Source of the DNA: Crocinitomix catalasitica ATCC 23190
GTDB lineage: Bacteria > Bacteroidota > Bacteroidia > Flavobacteriales_D > Crocinitomicaceae
Reading direction: 5' to 3'
Assembly: GCF_000621625.1 (NCBI RefSeq)
Contig: NZ_JHXV01000008.1
Coordinates: 124,001 to 188,000, forward strand
Length of the DNA: 64,000 bases
The first letter of the stretch is position 1, and each line of letters starts with the position of its first letter. This document shows positions 53,433 through 62,860 of this stretch, in pieces. A model generated the notes under the pieces. The model saw only the letters and a program-made list of their open reading frames with translations. It did not search any database and was not told where the DNA came from. A program made the translations under genes and the position numbers.

Positions 53433-54768
53433 TAAACATAATGGGGCATTAGGCCATAAGTTTGATGGGCATGAGATTGCTCCAACGTCAGATTTATGGG
53501 CAAATATTGAAGCTAAACTTGACGAAAAAAATGATAGACGGATAATTGCTTGGTGGTGGTTTAGTGGCTTGGCAGCTGTTTTAGCACTTAGCTTTGGCGT
53601 GTATCAATTTGCTTATGTAAGTGGTAATGATATGATCTCTACTTTACATGAAAAGAATGCTACGATAGAAAATCAAACGAGTGACGAGGTTAAGGCCGAA
53701 CAAAATGTTATTGATCTTTCAAGCGATATAAATAAAGATGCATTATCGAATAATTCGAACAAGAAAGTTGAAGTGGATCAAAATTTTGATAATAACCTTG
53801 GAAACCAAGATCAGTATAGCACAGAGGTGCAAACGAATAGATCGTCTAAAAAAGGTGGTTTGAACATTGCTTCAAATAATACCAATAAAAATAGTGATGG
53901 TCTACAAGGTGGACAATCTCCCGATATAACATCGGATAATTCATCTGGATCAACACAGGGAAATGATTCGAAATTGGTTGCCATTAATGCAAAGGGAGCA
54001 GGTTTGAATGATCAAAATAAAGTGATAACGCAACCTGATGTTGATATCGACCTTTTGGCTTTGACGGAGGTTAATAATCTATCCCAAGGTTTTGAACAAG
54101 CTCAATTAGATCTAGCAATGAATCTAGATAAAGGTAAAATCAATAATGGTCGATGGGAATTGGGTGTAAACTATCAATATTCAACAACAGCAACCACGAT
54201 CTTTAAAAAAGAAATTGATAAATCGGTTAATACAGTTGGATTGGTTGATTCTGTTGTTGCGTTGGAATATCTAGAAAAACCGACCCAAAGCAATAAAATT
54301 AAGCGGGTCTCAATTCCTGTTAATTTAAATGCTTCTATTGGCTATCAAATAAATCACCGGTTTACTGTTCGTTCTGGTTTAGGTTGGCAACGAATAGTTG
54401 AACACAATACGGTAGCTGAAAACGTGAATCGAAATTCATTTAAAATACCAGTAATATTACAATGGAATTTTGTTGATCAATTTAGATGGGGGTTATTTGC
54501 TAATGTCGGGTTGAATAATGAATTCTCATTCATAAAGATCGACAACGATAACTTTAGTTATTTGATAGCTGATTCGAATGAAAAAGTGCCATCACATGAA
54601 TTCCATTACGCACCTTCTATTCAACTTGACGCAGGTTTTAAATATGCACTATCCAATCGAATGAATGTTGAAGTTTCACCTTCCTTTAAGTATTACCTTA
54701 GGAATACAGAGGGTGTGAAGTCTTTTTATTTTGGAGGTCAAGTTGGCGTGTATTGGAAGTTGAATTAA
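53422..54768 (+). CDS. Anti-sigma-like membrane protein with C-terminal outer-membrane barrel
   Basis: A 448-aa protein. The N-terminus (APTSDLWANIEAKLDEKND) is the cytoplasmic part seen in Bacteroidota proteins encoded right behind ECF sigma factors. A single membrane helix follows (WWWFSGLAAVLALSFGVYQFAYV, about 45-67), then a long low-complexity Asn/Ser/Asp/Gln-rich periplasmic spacer (about 75-240) and a C-terminal region of beta strands (WELGVNYQYSTTAT, LGWQRIVEHNTV, FKYYLRNTEGVKSFYFGGQVGVYWKLN) that looks like an outer-membrane barrel. Spanning both membranes, it could transmit an envelope signal to the sigma factor. Confidence 0.75.
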   Translation: MQTDKHNGALGHKFDGHEIAPTSDLWANIEAKLDEKNDRRIIAWWWFSGLAAVLALSFGVYQFAYVSGNDMISTLHEKNATIENQTSDEVKAEQNVIDLSSDINKDALSNNSNKKVEVDQNFDNNLGNQDQYSTEVQTNRSSKKGGLNIASNNTNKNSDGLQGGQSPDITSDNSSGSTQGNDSKLVAINAKGAGLNDQNKVITQPDVDIDLLALTEVNNLSQGFEQAQLDLAMNLDKGKINNGRWELGVNYQYSTTATTIFKKEIDKSVNTVGLVDSVVALEYLEKPTQSNKIKRVSIPVNLNASIGYQINHRFTVRSGLGWQRIVEHNTVAENVNRNSFKIPVILQWNFVDQFRWGLFANVGLNNEFSFIKIDNDNFSYLIADSNEKVPSHEFHYAPSIQLDAGFKYALSNRMNVEVSPSFKYYLRNTEGVKSFYFGGQVGVYWKLN

Positions 54769-56873
54769 ATCTCAATTCCCATTAAACAAACATCATCGAT
54801 TTGCTCGTGATCACCGCGCCAGTTATCATAAGCTTTATTGAGCGATTTCTTTTGCTCATCCATTGACTTGTTGACTAGGGTGAGGATTAGTTTTTTTAAT
54901 GGTGCACGTTTAAATTTCTTATTGTTTTCTCCGCCAAATTGATCAATAAAACCATCCGTTTGAAGGTAGATTAAATCTCCTTTTTTTAAATGGATTTGTT
55001 TTTGTGTAAAAGGAATTAAATTCTCAGTCCAACCCACGGTTTGTTTGTCGACACGGTATTCAATTAATTCTTTTTGATTGTCTTTTTTAACGATCCATAA
55101 AGCATTGTTTGCGCCGGCAACGGTACAGATGTTATGTTTGTCAATTGTGCAGATTGTGATGTCCATTCCATCCCTTAAATGTTGCACCCTTTTAGAAAAC
55201 GTTTCTATAATTAATTCACGTGTTTTATTCAAAATTTCAGCAGGCTGTGTTAAGCCCAATTCGTTAACACATCTATTGAGGGCCGTTGCACAAACTAGAC
55301 TTACCATTGCACCTGGAACGCCATGACCTGTGCAATCGGCAACAGCGAATATGCGCGTGTCTGTTTTAGAATCGTATTCAAACCAATAAAAATCACCACT
55401 CACAACATCTTTTGGTTTGAATAAAACAAAATAATTTTTGAAGTATAATGAAAGTGTTTGTTGAGTTGGTAGAATAGCATCTTGTAGCCGTTTGGCATAT
55501 TCTATACTCTGCTTAATCTCTCTGTGACTTTCAGAAAGTAAGTGGTGTTGACTTGTAATTGTGTCGTGATCTCGTTTCTTGCGGCGGTAACTTCTTAAAA
55601 TGAATAATCCAAAAATAAGCATGAGTGCAATTCCTCCAAATAATGCGTAACGTTGCGTTTTTGCCTTGGCTAAAGCTGCTTTTTGTTCTCTAATCTCTAC
55701 AATGTTTAATTCTTGGCTTGACACATAAGCGAGACTGTCGATTAAAGCTTTTTTGTCGTATTCGTACTCGAATTTCAACATAATTGTTGATTCTTTGCTG
55801 TTTACCGAGTTTAGACTGTCATTTAATGCACCGTAAATTTCTAAATATTCCAATGCTTTATTATAGTTTTTTTCACTTTTATACAGTTCATAAAGATTCA
55901 AGGCTCCAGTTGCAATTTGTTGATTTAGTTCTAGATTTTTCGATCGTTCAAAAGCATCTTCTAAATACATGAGCGCTAAAGTTCTCTCACCTAATGCCAC
56001 ATAATTACTGCCAATACTTATTTCTGCAACAGTACCTTGTCGCACATCTCCAATTTGATCATAATATTCAAGCGCCTTTAAATAGTAATCTAAACTGTTA
56101 ACAGAATCACCTTTTTCAAAAGTGACATGTCCCATATTCAAATAATAGGTACCAATACCAACAAGTGAGTTTACTTTTTCTAAATAATTTAAAGATTTGT
56201 TATAGAAAATGATAGCCTTATCATAGTCTTTCATATCTCCATAAACAGCGCCCAAATTCAAATAAGACTGACCAATGTCGAAATTATTATTGTCTAATTT
56301 TTTTCGGATCTCCAAAGCCTGGTTATAGAACTTTAATGCTTGATCATATATCTTTTGGATATTGTAGAGGACACCTAAATTGCTATAGACAATGGCTATA
56401 TTCCTTTTGTTATCATCTTTTTCGAAAATGTTAAGCGCTTGAAAATAGTATTTAGCCGCATTTTTAAAATCTCCTTTTTCTTGATAAATCCCTGCTATAT
56501 TAGAATAAGTTGGAGCAGCTTTTGATTCGAAGCCATGTCTTAGACAAGCATCAACTGATTTGAAATAAGTCGACAATGCCGACTCGTTTTTTCCTAATAT
56601 ACTCAAGGCAACAGCTTGATGGTTTAAGGCTGATCCGTAAAAAAAATACTGTTTCTTTTTTACTGCATAATCATAAAGTTCATTTGATAGTATTAACGCA
56701 GAGTCTGGATCTGTAAACATGTATTCATTCCAGATGTAAATTTTATATGCATCTAATCGAAGACTGTCCGAATTATTCTCGTTTTCCCAAACTGAATAAA
56801 GGCTGTCGTTTTGTGCAAGTCCGACAGGTAAGTAACAATGGAAAATAAGATATAGGATTAGACCAAGACGCAT
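54765..56873 (-). CDS. TPR protein with SpoIIE (PP2C-like) phosphatase domain
   Basis: A 702-aa membrane protein. Signal peptide MRLGLILYLIFHCYLPVGLAQ. Periplasmic region with about seven tetratricopeptide repeats (residues about 60-350: NAAKYYFQALNIFEKDDNKR, NQALEIRKKLDNNNFDIGQS, YYLKALEYYDQIGDVRQG). A membrane helix at about 404-424 (YALFGGIALMLIFGLFIL). Cytoplasmic SpoIIE-type serine phosphatase domain (about 455-702) with the metal-binding Asp in VSGDFYWFEYD, FAVADCTGHGVPGAMVSLV and QIDDVCLMGIEI. These proteins act in phosphorelay or anti-sigma switching; the target is unknown. It overlaps the convergent anti-sigma-like gene by 4 bp, which makes a functional link plausible but not shown. 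Confidence 0.9.
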   Translation of the reverse strand: MRLGLILYLIFHCYLPVGLAQNDSLYSVWENENNSDSLRLDAYKIYIWNEYMFTDPDSALILSNELYDYAVKKKQYFFYGSALNHQAVALSILGKNESALSTYFKSVDACLRHGFESKAAPTYSNIAGIYQEKGDFKNAAKYYFQALNIFEKDDNKRNIAIVYSNLGVLYNIQKIYDQALKFYNQALEIRKKLDNNNFDIGQSYLNLGAVYGDMKDYDKAIIFYNKSLNYLEKVNSLVGIGTYYLNMGHVTFEKGDSVNSLDYYLKALEYYDQIGDVRQGTVAEISIGSNYVALGERTLALMYLEDAFERSKNLELNQQIATGALNLYELYKSEKNYNKALEYLEIYGALNDSLNSVNSKESTIMLKFEYEYDKKALIDSLAYVSSQELNIVEIREQKAALAKAKTQRYALFGGIALMLIFGLFILRSYRRKKRDHDTITSQHHLLSESHREIKQSIEYAKRLQDAILPTQQTLSLYFKNYFVLFKPKDVVSGDFYWFEYDSKTDTRIFAVADCTGHGVPGAMVSLVCATALNRCVNELGLTQPAEILNKTRELIIETFSKRVQHLRDGMDITICTIDKHNICTVAGANNALWIVKKDNQKELIEYRVDKQTVGWTENLIPFTQKQIHLKKGDLIYLQTDGFIDQFGGENNKKFKRAPLKKLILTLVNKSMDEQKKSLNKAYDNWRGDHEQIDDVCLMGIEI

Positions 56874-57026
56874 GAATAATTTTTAAACAACTAAAATAGG
56901 TTATTTGACTGATAATTCAAATTATAAAGGTGTTGAGAATACCAATTTTAGCGATCTGAATTCTTGAGATGTTAACAGGTTTCAAATCATCCGTGAAGAT
57001 AGTTTCCTCTTTACATTTTATTCAAG

Positions 57027-57034
57027 TATATTTG
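57027..57034 (+). promoter_or_regulatory. -7 promoter element of glyS
   Basis: TATATTTG matches TAnnTTTG, 26 bp before the ATG, with TTTC at 57003-57006 at a 20-bp spacing. Confidence 0.6.
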
Positions 57035-57060
57035 TGCGGAATTTTCAATTTTAGACAGGA

Positions 57061-58596
57061 ATGGCAACACAAGAGGATAATTTAAAGGATATTATAGGAC
57101 ATGCAAAGGAATATGGATTTGTATTTCCGTCAAGTGAAATTTATGATGGGTTAAGTGCAACCTATGATTATGGACAGTTGGGTGCTGAACTCAAAAATAA
57201 TATCAAGAGTTATTGGTGGAAATCAATGGTGCAAATGAATGAAAATATTGTAGGCTTAGATGCTGCGATTTTTATGGCACCCGAAACTTGGAAAGCCTCA
57301 GGACACGTTGATGCGTTTAATGATCCTTTAATTGATAATAAAGATTCTAAGAAAAGATATAGAGCTGATGTACTAATTGAAGATCATATCGAAAAGATTA
57401 GAGCTAAGATTGATAAAGATGTTGCTAAAGGGTTAAAACGTTTTGGTGACGATTTTAACGAGGCTGAATTCAGAGCAACGAATCCGAATGTTTTGAGAAG
57501 AGCAGGAGAGATCAAGGAGATTGAGGACAAAATGCGTGATGCATTGGAGAATGAGAAATTGGATGATTTAAAAGCATTGATCGAAGACTTAGGGATTGTT
57601 TGCCCTATTAGTGGATCAAAAAACTGGACTGATGTAAAACAGTTTAACTTAATGTTCGCGACTGAATTGGGTTCTGTATCAGGCGAATCAGCTAAAATAT
57701 ATTTAAGACCAGAAACGGCACAAGGTATTTTTGTAAACTTTTTAAATGTTCAAAAATCTGGCCGTATGAAGATCCCTTTTGGGATTGCTCAAATTGGTAA
57801 AGCTTTTAGAAATGAGATTGTTGCCCGTCAATTTATCTTCAGAATGAGAGAGTTCGAACAAATGGAAATGCAGTTTTTCGTTCGTCCAGGTGAGGAGATG
57901 AAATGGTATGAATACTGGAAAGATTATAGAATTAAATGGCATAAAGCTTTAGGTTTTGAAGACAATGCTTACCGTTTCCACGATCATATTAAATTGGCAC
58001 ACTATGCCAATGCAGCAGCAGATATAGAATTTAGATTCCCAATGGGATTTAAAGAGTTGGAAGGCATTCATTCAAGAACAGATTTTGATTTAAAACAACA
58101 CGAAGAACATTCAGGAAAAAAATTGAGATATTTCGATCCTGAAATCAACGAATCATACATTCCATATGTAGTAGAAACATCTATTGGTTTAGATAGAATG
58201 TTTTTAGCAGTTTTAACGCAGTCGTTTAAAGACGAAACGTTAGAAGATGGATCAACTAGAAAGGTAATGTCTATTCCTCCAGCATTAGCGCCTTACAAGG
58301 TCGCTGTGATGCCTTTGATGAAGAAAGATGGAATGCCTGAATTGGCAAGAGAAATTATCGATTCATTAAAGTTAGATTTTAACTGTCAATATGATGAGAA
58401 GGATAATATCGGTAAACGTTACCGTCGTCAAGATGCTATCGGAACTCCTTTTGCAGTAACTGTCGATCAAGAATCTTTAGTGGATAAAACTGTGACAATT
58501 CGAGATAGAGATACAATGGAACAAGTACGTGTTCCAATCGCCGATTTACATAAGATTATTGAAGAAAAAGTGAGTCTTCATAGGCTCTTAGCTTAA
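57061..58596 (+). CDS. glyS: Glycine--tRNA ligase (dimeric alpha2 type)
   Basis: Charges tRNA-Gly. A 511-aa class II synthetase of the eukaryote/archaea-like alpha2 type. Motif 1 region EIYDGLSATYDYGQLGAELKNNIKSYWW; the tRNA-Gly specific GVFVNF-like block is AQGIFVNFLNVQKSGRMKIPFGIAQIGKAFRNEI with motif 2 RQFIFRMREFEQMEMQFF; motif 3 GLDRMFLAVL with the signature arginine. The C-terminal anticodon-binding domain begins APYKVAVMPLMKK. A family insertion of about 80 residues (KRYRADVLIEDHIEKIRAKI onward) is normal for the type. It has its own promoter. Confidence 0.97.
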   Translation: MATQEDNLKDIIGHAKEYGFVFPSSEIYDGLSATYDYGQLGAELKNNIKSYWWKSMVQMNENIVGLDAAIFMAPETWKASGHVDAFNDPLIDNKDSKKRYRADVLIEDHIEKIRAKIDKDVAKGLKRFGDDFNEAEFRATNPNVLRRAGEIKEIEDKMRDALENEKLDDLKALIEDLGIVCPISGSKNWTDVKQFNLMFATELGSVSGESAKIYLRPETAQGIFVNFLNVQKSGRMKIPFGIAQIGKAFRNEIVARQFIFRMREFEQMEMQFFVRPGEEMKWYEYWKDYRIKWHKALGFEDNAYRFHDHIKLAHYANAAADIEFRFPMGFKELEGIHSRTDFDLKQHEEHSGKKLRYFDPEINESYIPYVVETSIGLDRMFLAVLTQSFKDETLEDGSTRKVMSIPPALAPYKVAVMPLMKKDGMPELAREIIDSLKLDFNCQYDEKDNIGKRYRRQDAIGTPFAVTVDQESLVDKTVTIRDRDTMEQVRVPIADLHKIIEEKVSLHRLLA

Positions 58597-58693
58597 CCGA
58601 ATAATAGGTTTTATCAAATATTTTCGTGCGTTTAACGAGTAAACAAGTACCTCGATTAAAATGCTGATGCTTAATACCTACATTGTCTCAAAT

Positions 58694-58701
58694 TAAGTTT
58701 G
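58694..58701 (+). promoter_or_regulatory. -7 promoter element of the LamG-like T9SS gene
   Basis: TAAGTTTG matches TAnnTTTG, 24 bp before the GTG start at 58726. Confidence 0.5.
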
Positions 58702-58725
58702 TAGAACAATTAAAAAGTATCGGTT

Positions 58726-60627
58726 GTGAAAGTATTTTTAACGTATTTAGGACTCTTTTTATCTTTAGTAACTTTTGCCCAAGGTGGTCCAGGTGGTATT
58801 GGTGATATCAATACATCTAATAGTGTTATTTTATGGTTGAGAGCAGGTGAAGGTAAATCAACTGAAGCTGATGGGTCGAATTTGCAACTTTGGAATGACT
58901 TGACAAGTTCGTCACACAATGCAACTCAGGGATCAGTAAGTAAAAGACCAATCTTTAGAGATAATGCATCGGATAATGTGAATACCTTTTCTGCTGTCGA
59001 ATTTGATGGTACCAATGATCAACTAACGATTTCAAATCATAATGATATTAATTTGGATTCTGACGGTTATGAAGATCGGGTTATTTATATGGTTTTGAAA
59101 ACCGGAGCAAATGTGTCTGATCAACAATTGATTTATGAAGAAGGCGGAAAGAGCAACGGATTTGTATTTGAAATTGATAACGATAATTTATACTTGAGTT
59201 CACACGTCGCTTCAGGTAGACAACATGAATATTTTAGCACCCCAATAAGTTCAGATGAAGTAATTGTAGCCTCTTATTTTTTCGAGAATAGTGCAGATCA
59301 TTCTGAAGGTTTTGTAAATGGTGTTTCAATAGGGTCTAGTGGTGCTGCGAATAAAATGCCACGTCATTCTGGAGCTATAGCTTTTGGAGGAATCAACGGG
59401 CGAACAGTTTTTCATGATGACGCAGTTGGTACAGGTTCAAGTGCCAGTACTGATGCACAATCGTGGGAAGGAGATATGTTTGAGTATGTTGCATTTGATT
59501 ATATTCCTAATACAGCTCAGAAAATAATAATCGATAATTATTTTGCTGCAAAATATGGTCTAACTACACCTCACGATATTTACAATCAAGATGATGCTAT
59601 AAATGGTCAGTTTGATTATGACGTAGCAGGTATCGGGCAGGCTTCTGATGGTTCAAATCAATTAGATTCTAAAGGAACAGGAATTGTACGTGTGGATGGA
59701 GCAACAGACTTAGATAACGATGAGTTTTTTATCTGGGGTCATGACAATGACGTTTTAGGTGCTTATCATTCTTCGGATTTTCCACCTAGTTTAGAAGGTC
59801 GTTGGCATCGTTTATGGAGAGTGACGGAGATGAATCAATCACTTAGCTCAGCTGTAGATGTTGGTGCTGTGAATGTTTCTTTTGACTTGGCGGGTATCGG
59901 TGCCGTAGCATCTGATTTACGTCTTCTTGTTGATACGGACAACGATGGATTGTTTGCGGACGAAACACCGATTGCTGGAGCTGTAGATTTAGGTCATGAA
60001 ATATTTGAATTTCCAGGTGTTACTGAAATTGGAAACAATATGCGTTTTACATTGGGTACAATCGATATCATTGGAACACCGCTTCCGATAGAATTGGTGA
60101 ATTTTAATTGTCAACCGACTAAAGATATGCATGTTTTGATGGATTGGGAAACAAAATCTGAATTGAATAATGATTATTTTATTCTAGAAAAATCATTAGA
60201 CTTAATGAATTGGGAACAAATTACTCAAATTGATGGTCAAGGGAATACAAGTAGTGCAACGAATTATAGTCATGTTGATCGTTCACCTTTCTTAGGTTTG
60301 TCTTATTATCGAATAGTTTCTGTTGATTTTGAAGGAGTAAAAGAAATAGAAAAAGTGCAAGCTGTAAATCTTGCAATGGATGATTTGATTCAAGTGTATC
60401 CATTACCAGCGCATAGCGGGACGATCAATGTTCAATTAAAAAATGAAATCCAAAGTGGTGTAATGAATCTCGTAAATATGAGAGGACAGGTTATCCAAAG
60501 CACAAGTTTTAATAGCGATCAGAATATCCAATTAGAATTTAACGGAACGGCAGGAATCTACTTTTTAGAAGTTATCGTTAACCAAGTTGTGATTGATAGA
60601 AAGAAAATTATTTACGCTCAATTTTAG
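58726..60627 (+). CDS. T9SS-exported protein with LamG-like domain
   Basis: A 633-aa secreted protein from a GTG start (signal peptide KVFLTYLGLFLSLVTFAQ). Residues about 30-270 match the concanavalin/LamG-type beta sandwich common in Bacteroidota (SVILWLRAGEGKSTEADGSN, AVEFDGTNDQLTIS, ENSADHSEGFVNGVSIGSSG, DMFEYVAFDY, IIIDNYFAAKYGL). A second domain follows (YNQDDAINGQFDYDVAGIGQ; TDLDNDEFFIWGHD), found in many such proteins and probably beta-rich. The T9SS tail is VYPLPAHSGTINV to YFLEVIVNQVVIDRKKI. Probably a glycan-binding surface protein. Ligand unknown. Confidence 0.88.
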   Translation: MKVFLTYLGLFLSLVTFAQGGPGGIGDINTSNSVILWLRAGEGKSTEADGSNLQLWNDLTSSSHNATQGSVSKRPIFRDNASDNVNTFSAVEFDGTNDQLTISNHNDINLDSDGYEDRVIYMVLKTGANVSDQQLIYEEGGKSNGFVFEIDNDNLYLSSHVASGRQHEYFSTPISSDEVIVASYFFENSADHSEGFVNGVSIGSSGAANKMPRHSGAIAFGGINGRTVFHDDAVGTGSSASTDAQSWEGDMFEYVAFDYIPNTAQKIIIDNYFAAKYGLTTPHDIYNQDDAINGQFDYDVAGIGQASDGSNQLDSKGTGIVRVDGATDLDNDEFFIWGHDNDVLGAYHSSDFPPSLEGRWHRLWRVTEMNQSLSSAVDVGAVNVSFDLAGIGAVASDLRLLVDTDNDGLFADETPIAGAVDLGHEIFEFPGVTEIGNNMRFTLGTIDIIGTPLPIELVNFNCQPTKDMHVLMDWETKSELNNDYFILEKSLDLMNWEQITQIDGQGNTSSATNYSHVDRSPFLGLSYYRIVSVDFEGVKEIEKVQAVNLAMDDLIQVYPLPAHSGTINVQLKNEIQSGVMNLVNMRGQVIQSTSFNSDQNIQLEFNGTAGIYFLEVIVNQVVIDRKKIIYAQF

Positions 60628-60826
60628 CATTAATTTTCTCGATCTTCTCCTTGTTTCTTTCAATCTCTTTATTGATATATTTTAAATAGGCTTTCTTCTT
60701 CGATTTGTCCACTGAATTCGTTTGTTCTACTTTCAAATATTTCCCATAAGATACCAATCCCTTTTTTTGGAACTTTAATAACTTTTTGGAAAGTTTCTCT
60801 TTGTCTACTTGTTTGATCGTCGCCAT
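60608..60826 (-). CDS. Small basic hypothetical protein
   Basis: A 72-aa protein, start ATG at 60826, about one third Lys/Arg/Glu, with a helical coiled-coil-like C-terminus (NKEIERNKEKIEKINAKIERK). Its 3' end overlaps the convergent T9SS gene by 20 bp. It is probably a real gene, because a clean ATG and a consistent charged helix are preserved, but no family is recognised and there is no other support. Confidence 0.5.
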   Translation of the reverse strand: MATIKQVDKEKLSKKLLKFQKKGLVSYGKYLKVEQTNSVDKSKKKAYLKYINKEIERNKEKIEKINAKIERK

Positions 60827-60967
60827 AAATATTGTTTTTTTTTCAAATTACCGATTCATTTAGTATTTTGCAATAATTTTTAGCTAAAATCAAATTAGAA
60901 TAATTTAGAAAAGAAATTTTAAGCATTGAAGAATCAATATATTGATGCTTATATTCGCCCTTAATTT

Positions 60968-62860
60968 ATGATTTTCACAGATAATTTAAGCTTTTTTCTT
61001 GTAGTTTTCTTTATCCTAATTTATAACGGGGTTACTTTTTTTGTAAAAGATAAAAGGGTTGCAAATCTCTTATTGCTTGTCGGAAATGTAGTCATCTTAA
61101 ATTTGATGGTGACATGGGTTACGCTAATAATTCTCACTGTCTTATCTGGTCTGGTTTATTATGTTGGAAAATGGATTAAAAACAAAAAACAAAAAGGCTT
61201 ATTAATAGGTTCTATTGTCGTTCTAATTGGGTTATTTGTACTAAAGAATTATAAAATTGCCGACTTTTCATTATTACAAAGGGTTGGTTTGTCTTATATC
61301 CTGTTCAGGTATATTCACTATCTAGTAGAGAGTTATAAACAAACAATTAAAGTCTCACAGCTTACAGCGTTTGTCAATTATATTTTATTCTTTCCAAATT
61401 TTATTGCTGGACCGATTGACGATTATGATAATTTCGATTATTGGACCCAACAAAAACGGAACCCTTATCGTTGGTTGATGATAAAAGCCGGAACTTTTCG
61501 CCTGGTTGTAGGTGTGATTAAAAAGTTTTTTTTGGTGCCTATTATTCTTCATCACGCTATTGATTTTGCCTTGTTTGATGGATTGGATTATTGGCAATTA
61601 GGCCTTTTTTATAGTCTGATATTTTACTCTTTTTACATCTTATTCGATTTCTCGGGCTATTCGGATATAGCGATTGGTACAGCTTACCTAATTGGAATTA
61701 AAACACCAGAGAATTTTGATAATCCTTATTATACATTCAATTTGGGCACGTTTTGGCGGAAGTGGCACATGACTTTTTCTAATTTCCTGTTTAAATACCT
61801 CTTCAAACCAATTGTTACTTATTTGTCTGCTAATTTCAAAAAGTCTCCGCGTTTATTGATCTTTGGAATTGGTTATTTAATCACTTTTATTCTTTGTGGA
61901 ATCTGGCATGGAAACACAATGAACTTTATTTATTGGGGGCTATGGCACGGAGTAGGGTTGATTATTTTCAAACTTTGGGAGACCAAAATATTTAAACAAT
62001 TCATTCAAAATAAATGGAATAAGAGTGCCCGCCTTTTATATAATTCTTGCGCATTATTATTTACTTTTATTTTCGTTTCAATTGGTTGGTTTTTCTTCAA
62101 TTATCAAACGAGTGAAATCAAATCTATCGTGAGTAATGTTGCCAATTTTAATGAGAATAAATTGACTGTAGAAACGGTTAGTATTGCCGGTGAATTTGCT
62201 TATAAAATTTATTTTGAGGATGAAGGTAGTGATGCCATTGAAATTCGTTTAAGATCTGAAGGTGTTGACAAAGTATATACTTATGATAATATTCCCGTTA
62301 GTGAAAATAAGCTGTATTACCTTTATTTGCAATTGCCAATTAAAGCGCTAAAAACAATCGAAGTGCGTGGAGTGCACTCCACGAATCAATCCAACTGGAA
62401 TACCTATGTACTCTATCCGAATATTGGTAATTTAAAACTTTCACCGATTGAGAAAGTCGTGTTTCAAAAGGAAACTTACATGACTAAAATAGATAAAGTA
62501 CCATCAACAGCGATAGGTAAATACCTTTATATGCCTTTTGATATGAATGCAGATGTTTTCTCCTTAGAAACTTATTTTATTGATCGGTATGGTTGGGCAA
62601 TTGAAGCGAAATTCGACAGTTTAACGAATACGATGGTCGATATTAAATATAAGCACGAGGATGGTGAATGGGTGAAATACATCGAAAATGGTGACGCTGA
62701 AAAATTGTTTTATCATATGCATGGAGACTATAGTTTTGATGGAGTAGATCGAAATTTAAGACCGGGTGATTATGAGGTCAGGTTGCGCTATAAAGATGAT
62801 TATAAGAAGAGTGAATGGTTCATAAGCAACATAACAATTCCTGACTATGTTAACGATTAG
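60968..62860 (+). CDS. MBOAT-family O-acyltransferase (AlgI/DltB-like)
   Basis: A 630-aa integral membrane enzyme. The first 390 residues contain about ten membrane helices with the MBOAT signature: FPNFIAGPIDDYDNF, the DFSGYSDIAIGTA block, NPYYTFNLGTFWRKWHMTFSNFL, and the catalytic-His region CGIWHG ... YWGLWHGVGL. Such proteins move acyl (often acetyl) groups across the membrane to a glycan, as in alginate or teichoic-acid modification. The C-terminal 230 residues (after about 390, FNENKLTVETVSIAGEFAYK onward) are an extra soluble beta-rich domain, which I do not recognise and which AlgI/DltB proteins usually lack. Overlaps the next gene by 14 bp. Confidence 0.9.
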   Translation: MIFTDNLSFFLVVFFILIYNGVTFFVKDKRVANLLLLVGNVVILNLMVTWVTLIILTVLSGLVYYVGKWIKNKKQKGLLIGSIVVLIGLFVLKNYKIADFSLLQRVGLSYILFRYIHYLVESYKQTIKVSQLTAFVNYILFFPNFIAGPIDDYDNFDYWTQQKRNPYRWLMIKAGTFRLVVGVIKKFFLVPIILHHAIDFALFDGLDYWQLGLFYSLIFYSFYILFDFSGYSDIAIGTAYLIGIKTPENFDNPYYTFNLGTFWRKWHMTFSNFLFKYLFKPIVTYLSANFKKSPRLLIFGIGYLITFILCGIWHGNTMNFIYWGLWHGVGLIIFKLWETKIFKQFIQNKWNKSARLLYNSCALLFTFIFVSIGWFFFNYQTSEIKSIVSNVANFNENKLTVETVSIAGEFAYKIYFEDEGSDAIEIRLRSEGVDKVYTYDNIPVSENKLYYLYLQLPIKALKTIEVRGVHSTNQSNWNTYVLYPNIGNLKLSPIEKVVFQKETYMTKIDKVPSTAIGKYLYMPFDMNADVFSLETYFIDRYGWAIEAKFDSLTNTMVDIKYKHEDGEWVKYIENGDAEKLFYHMHGDYSFDGVDRNLRPGDYEVRLRYKDDYKKSEWFISNITIPDYVND

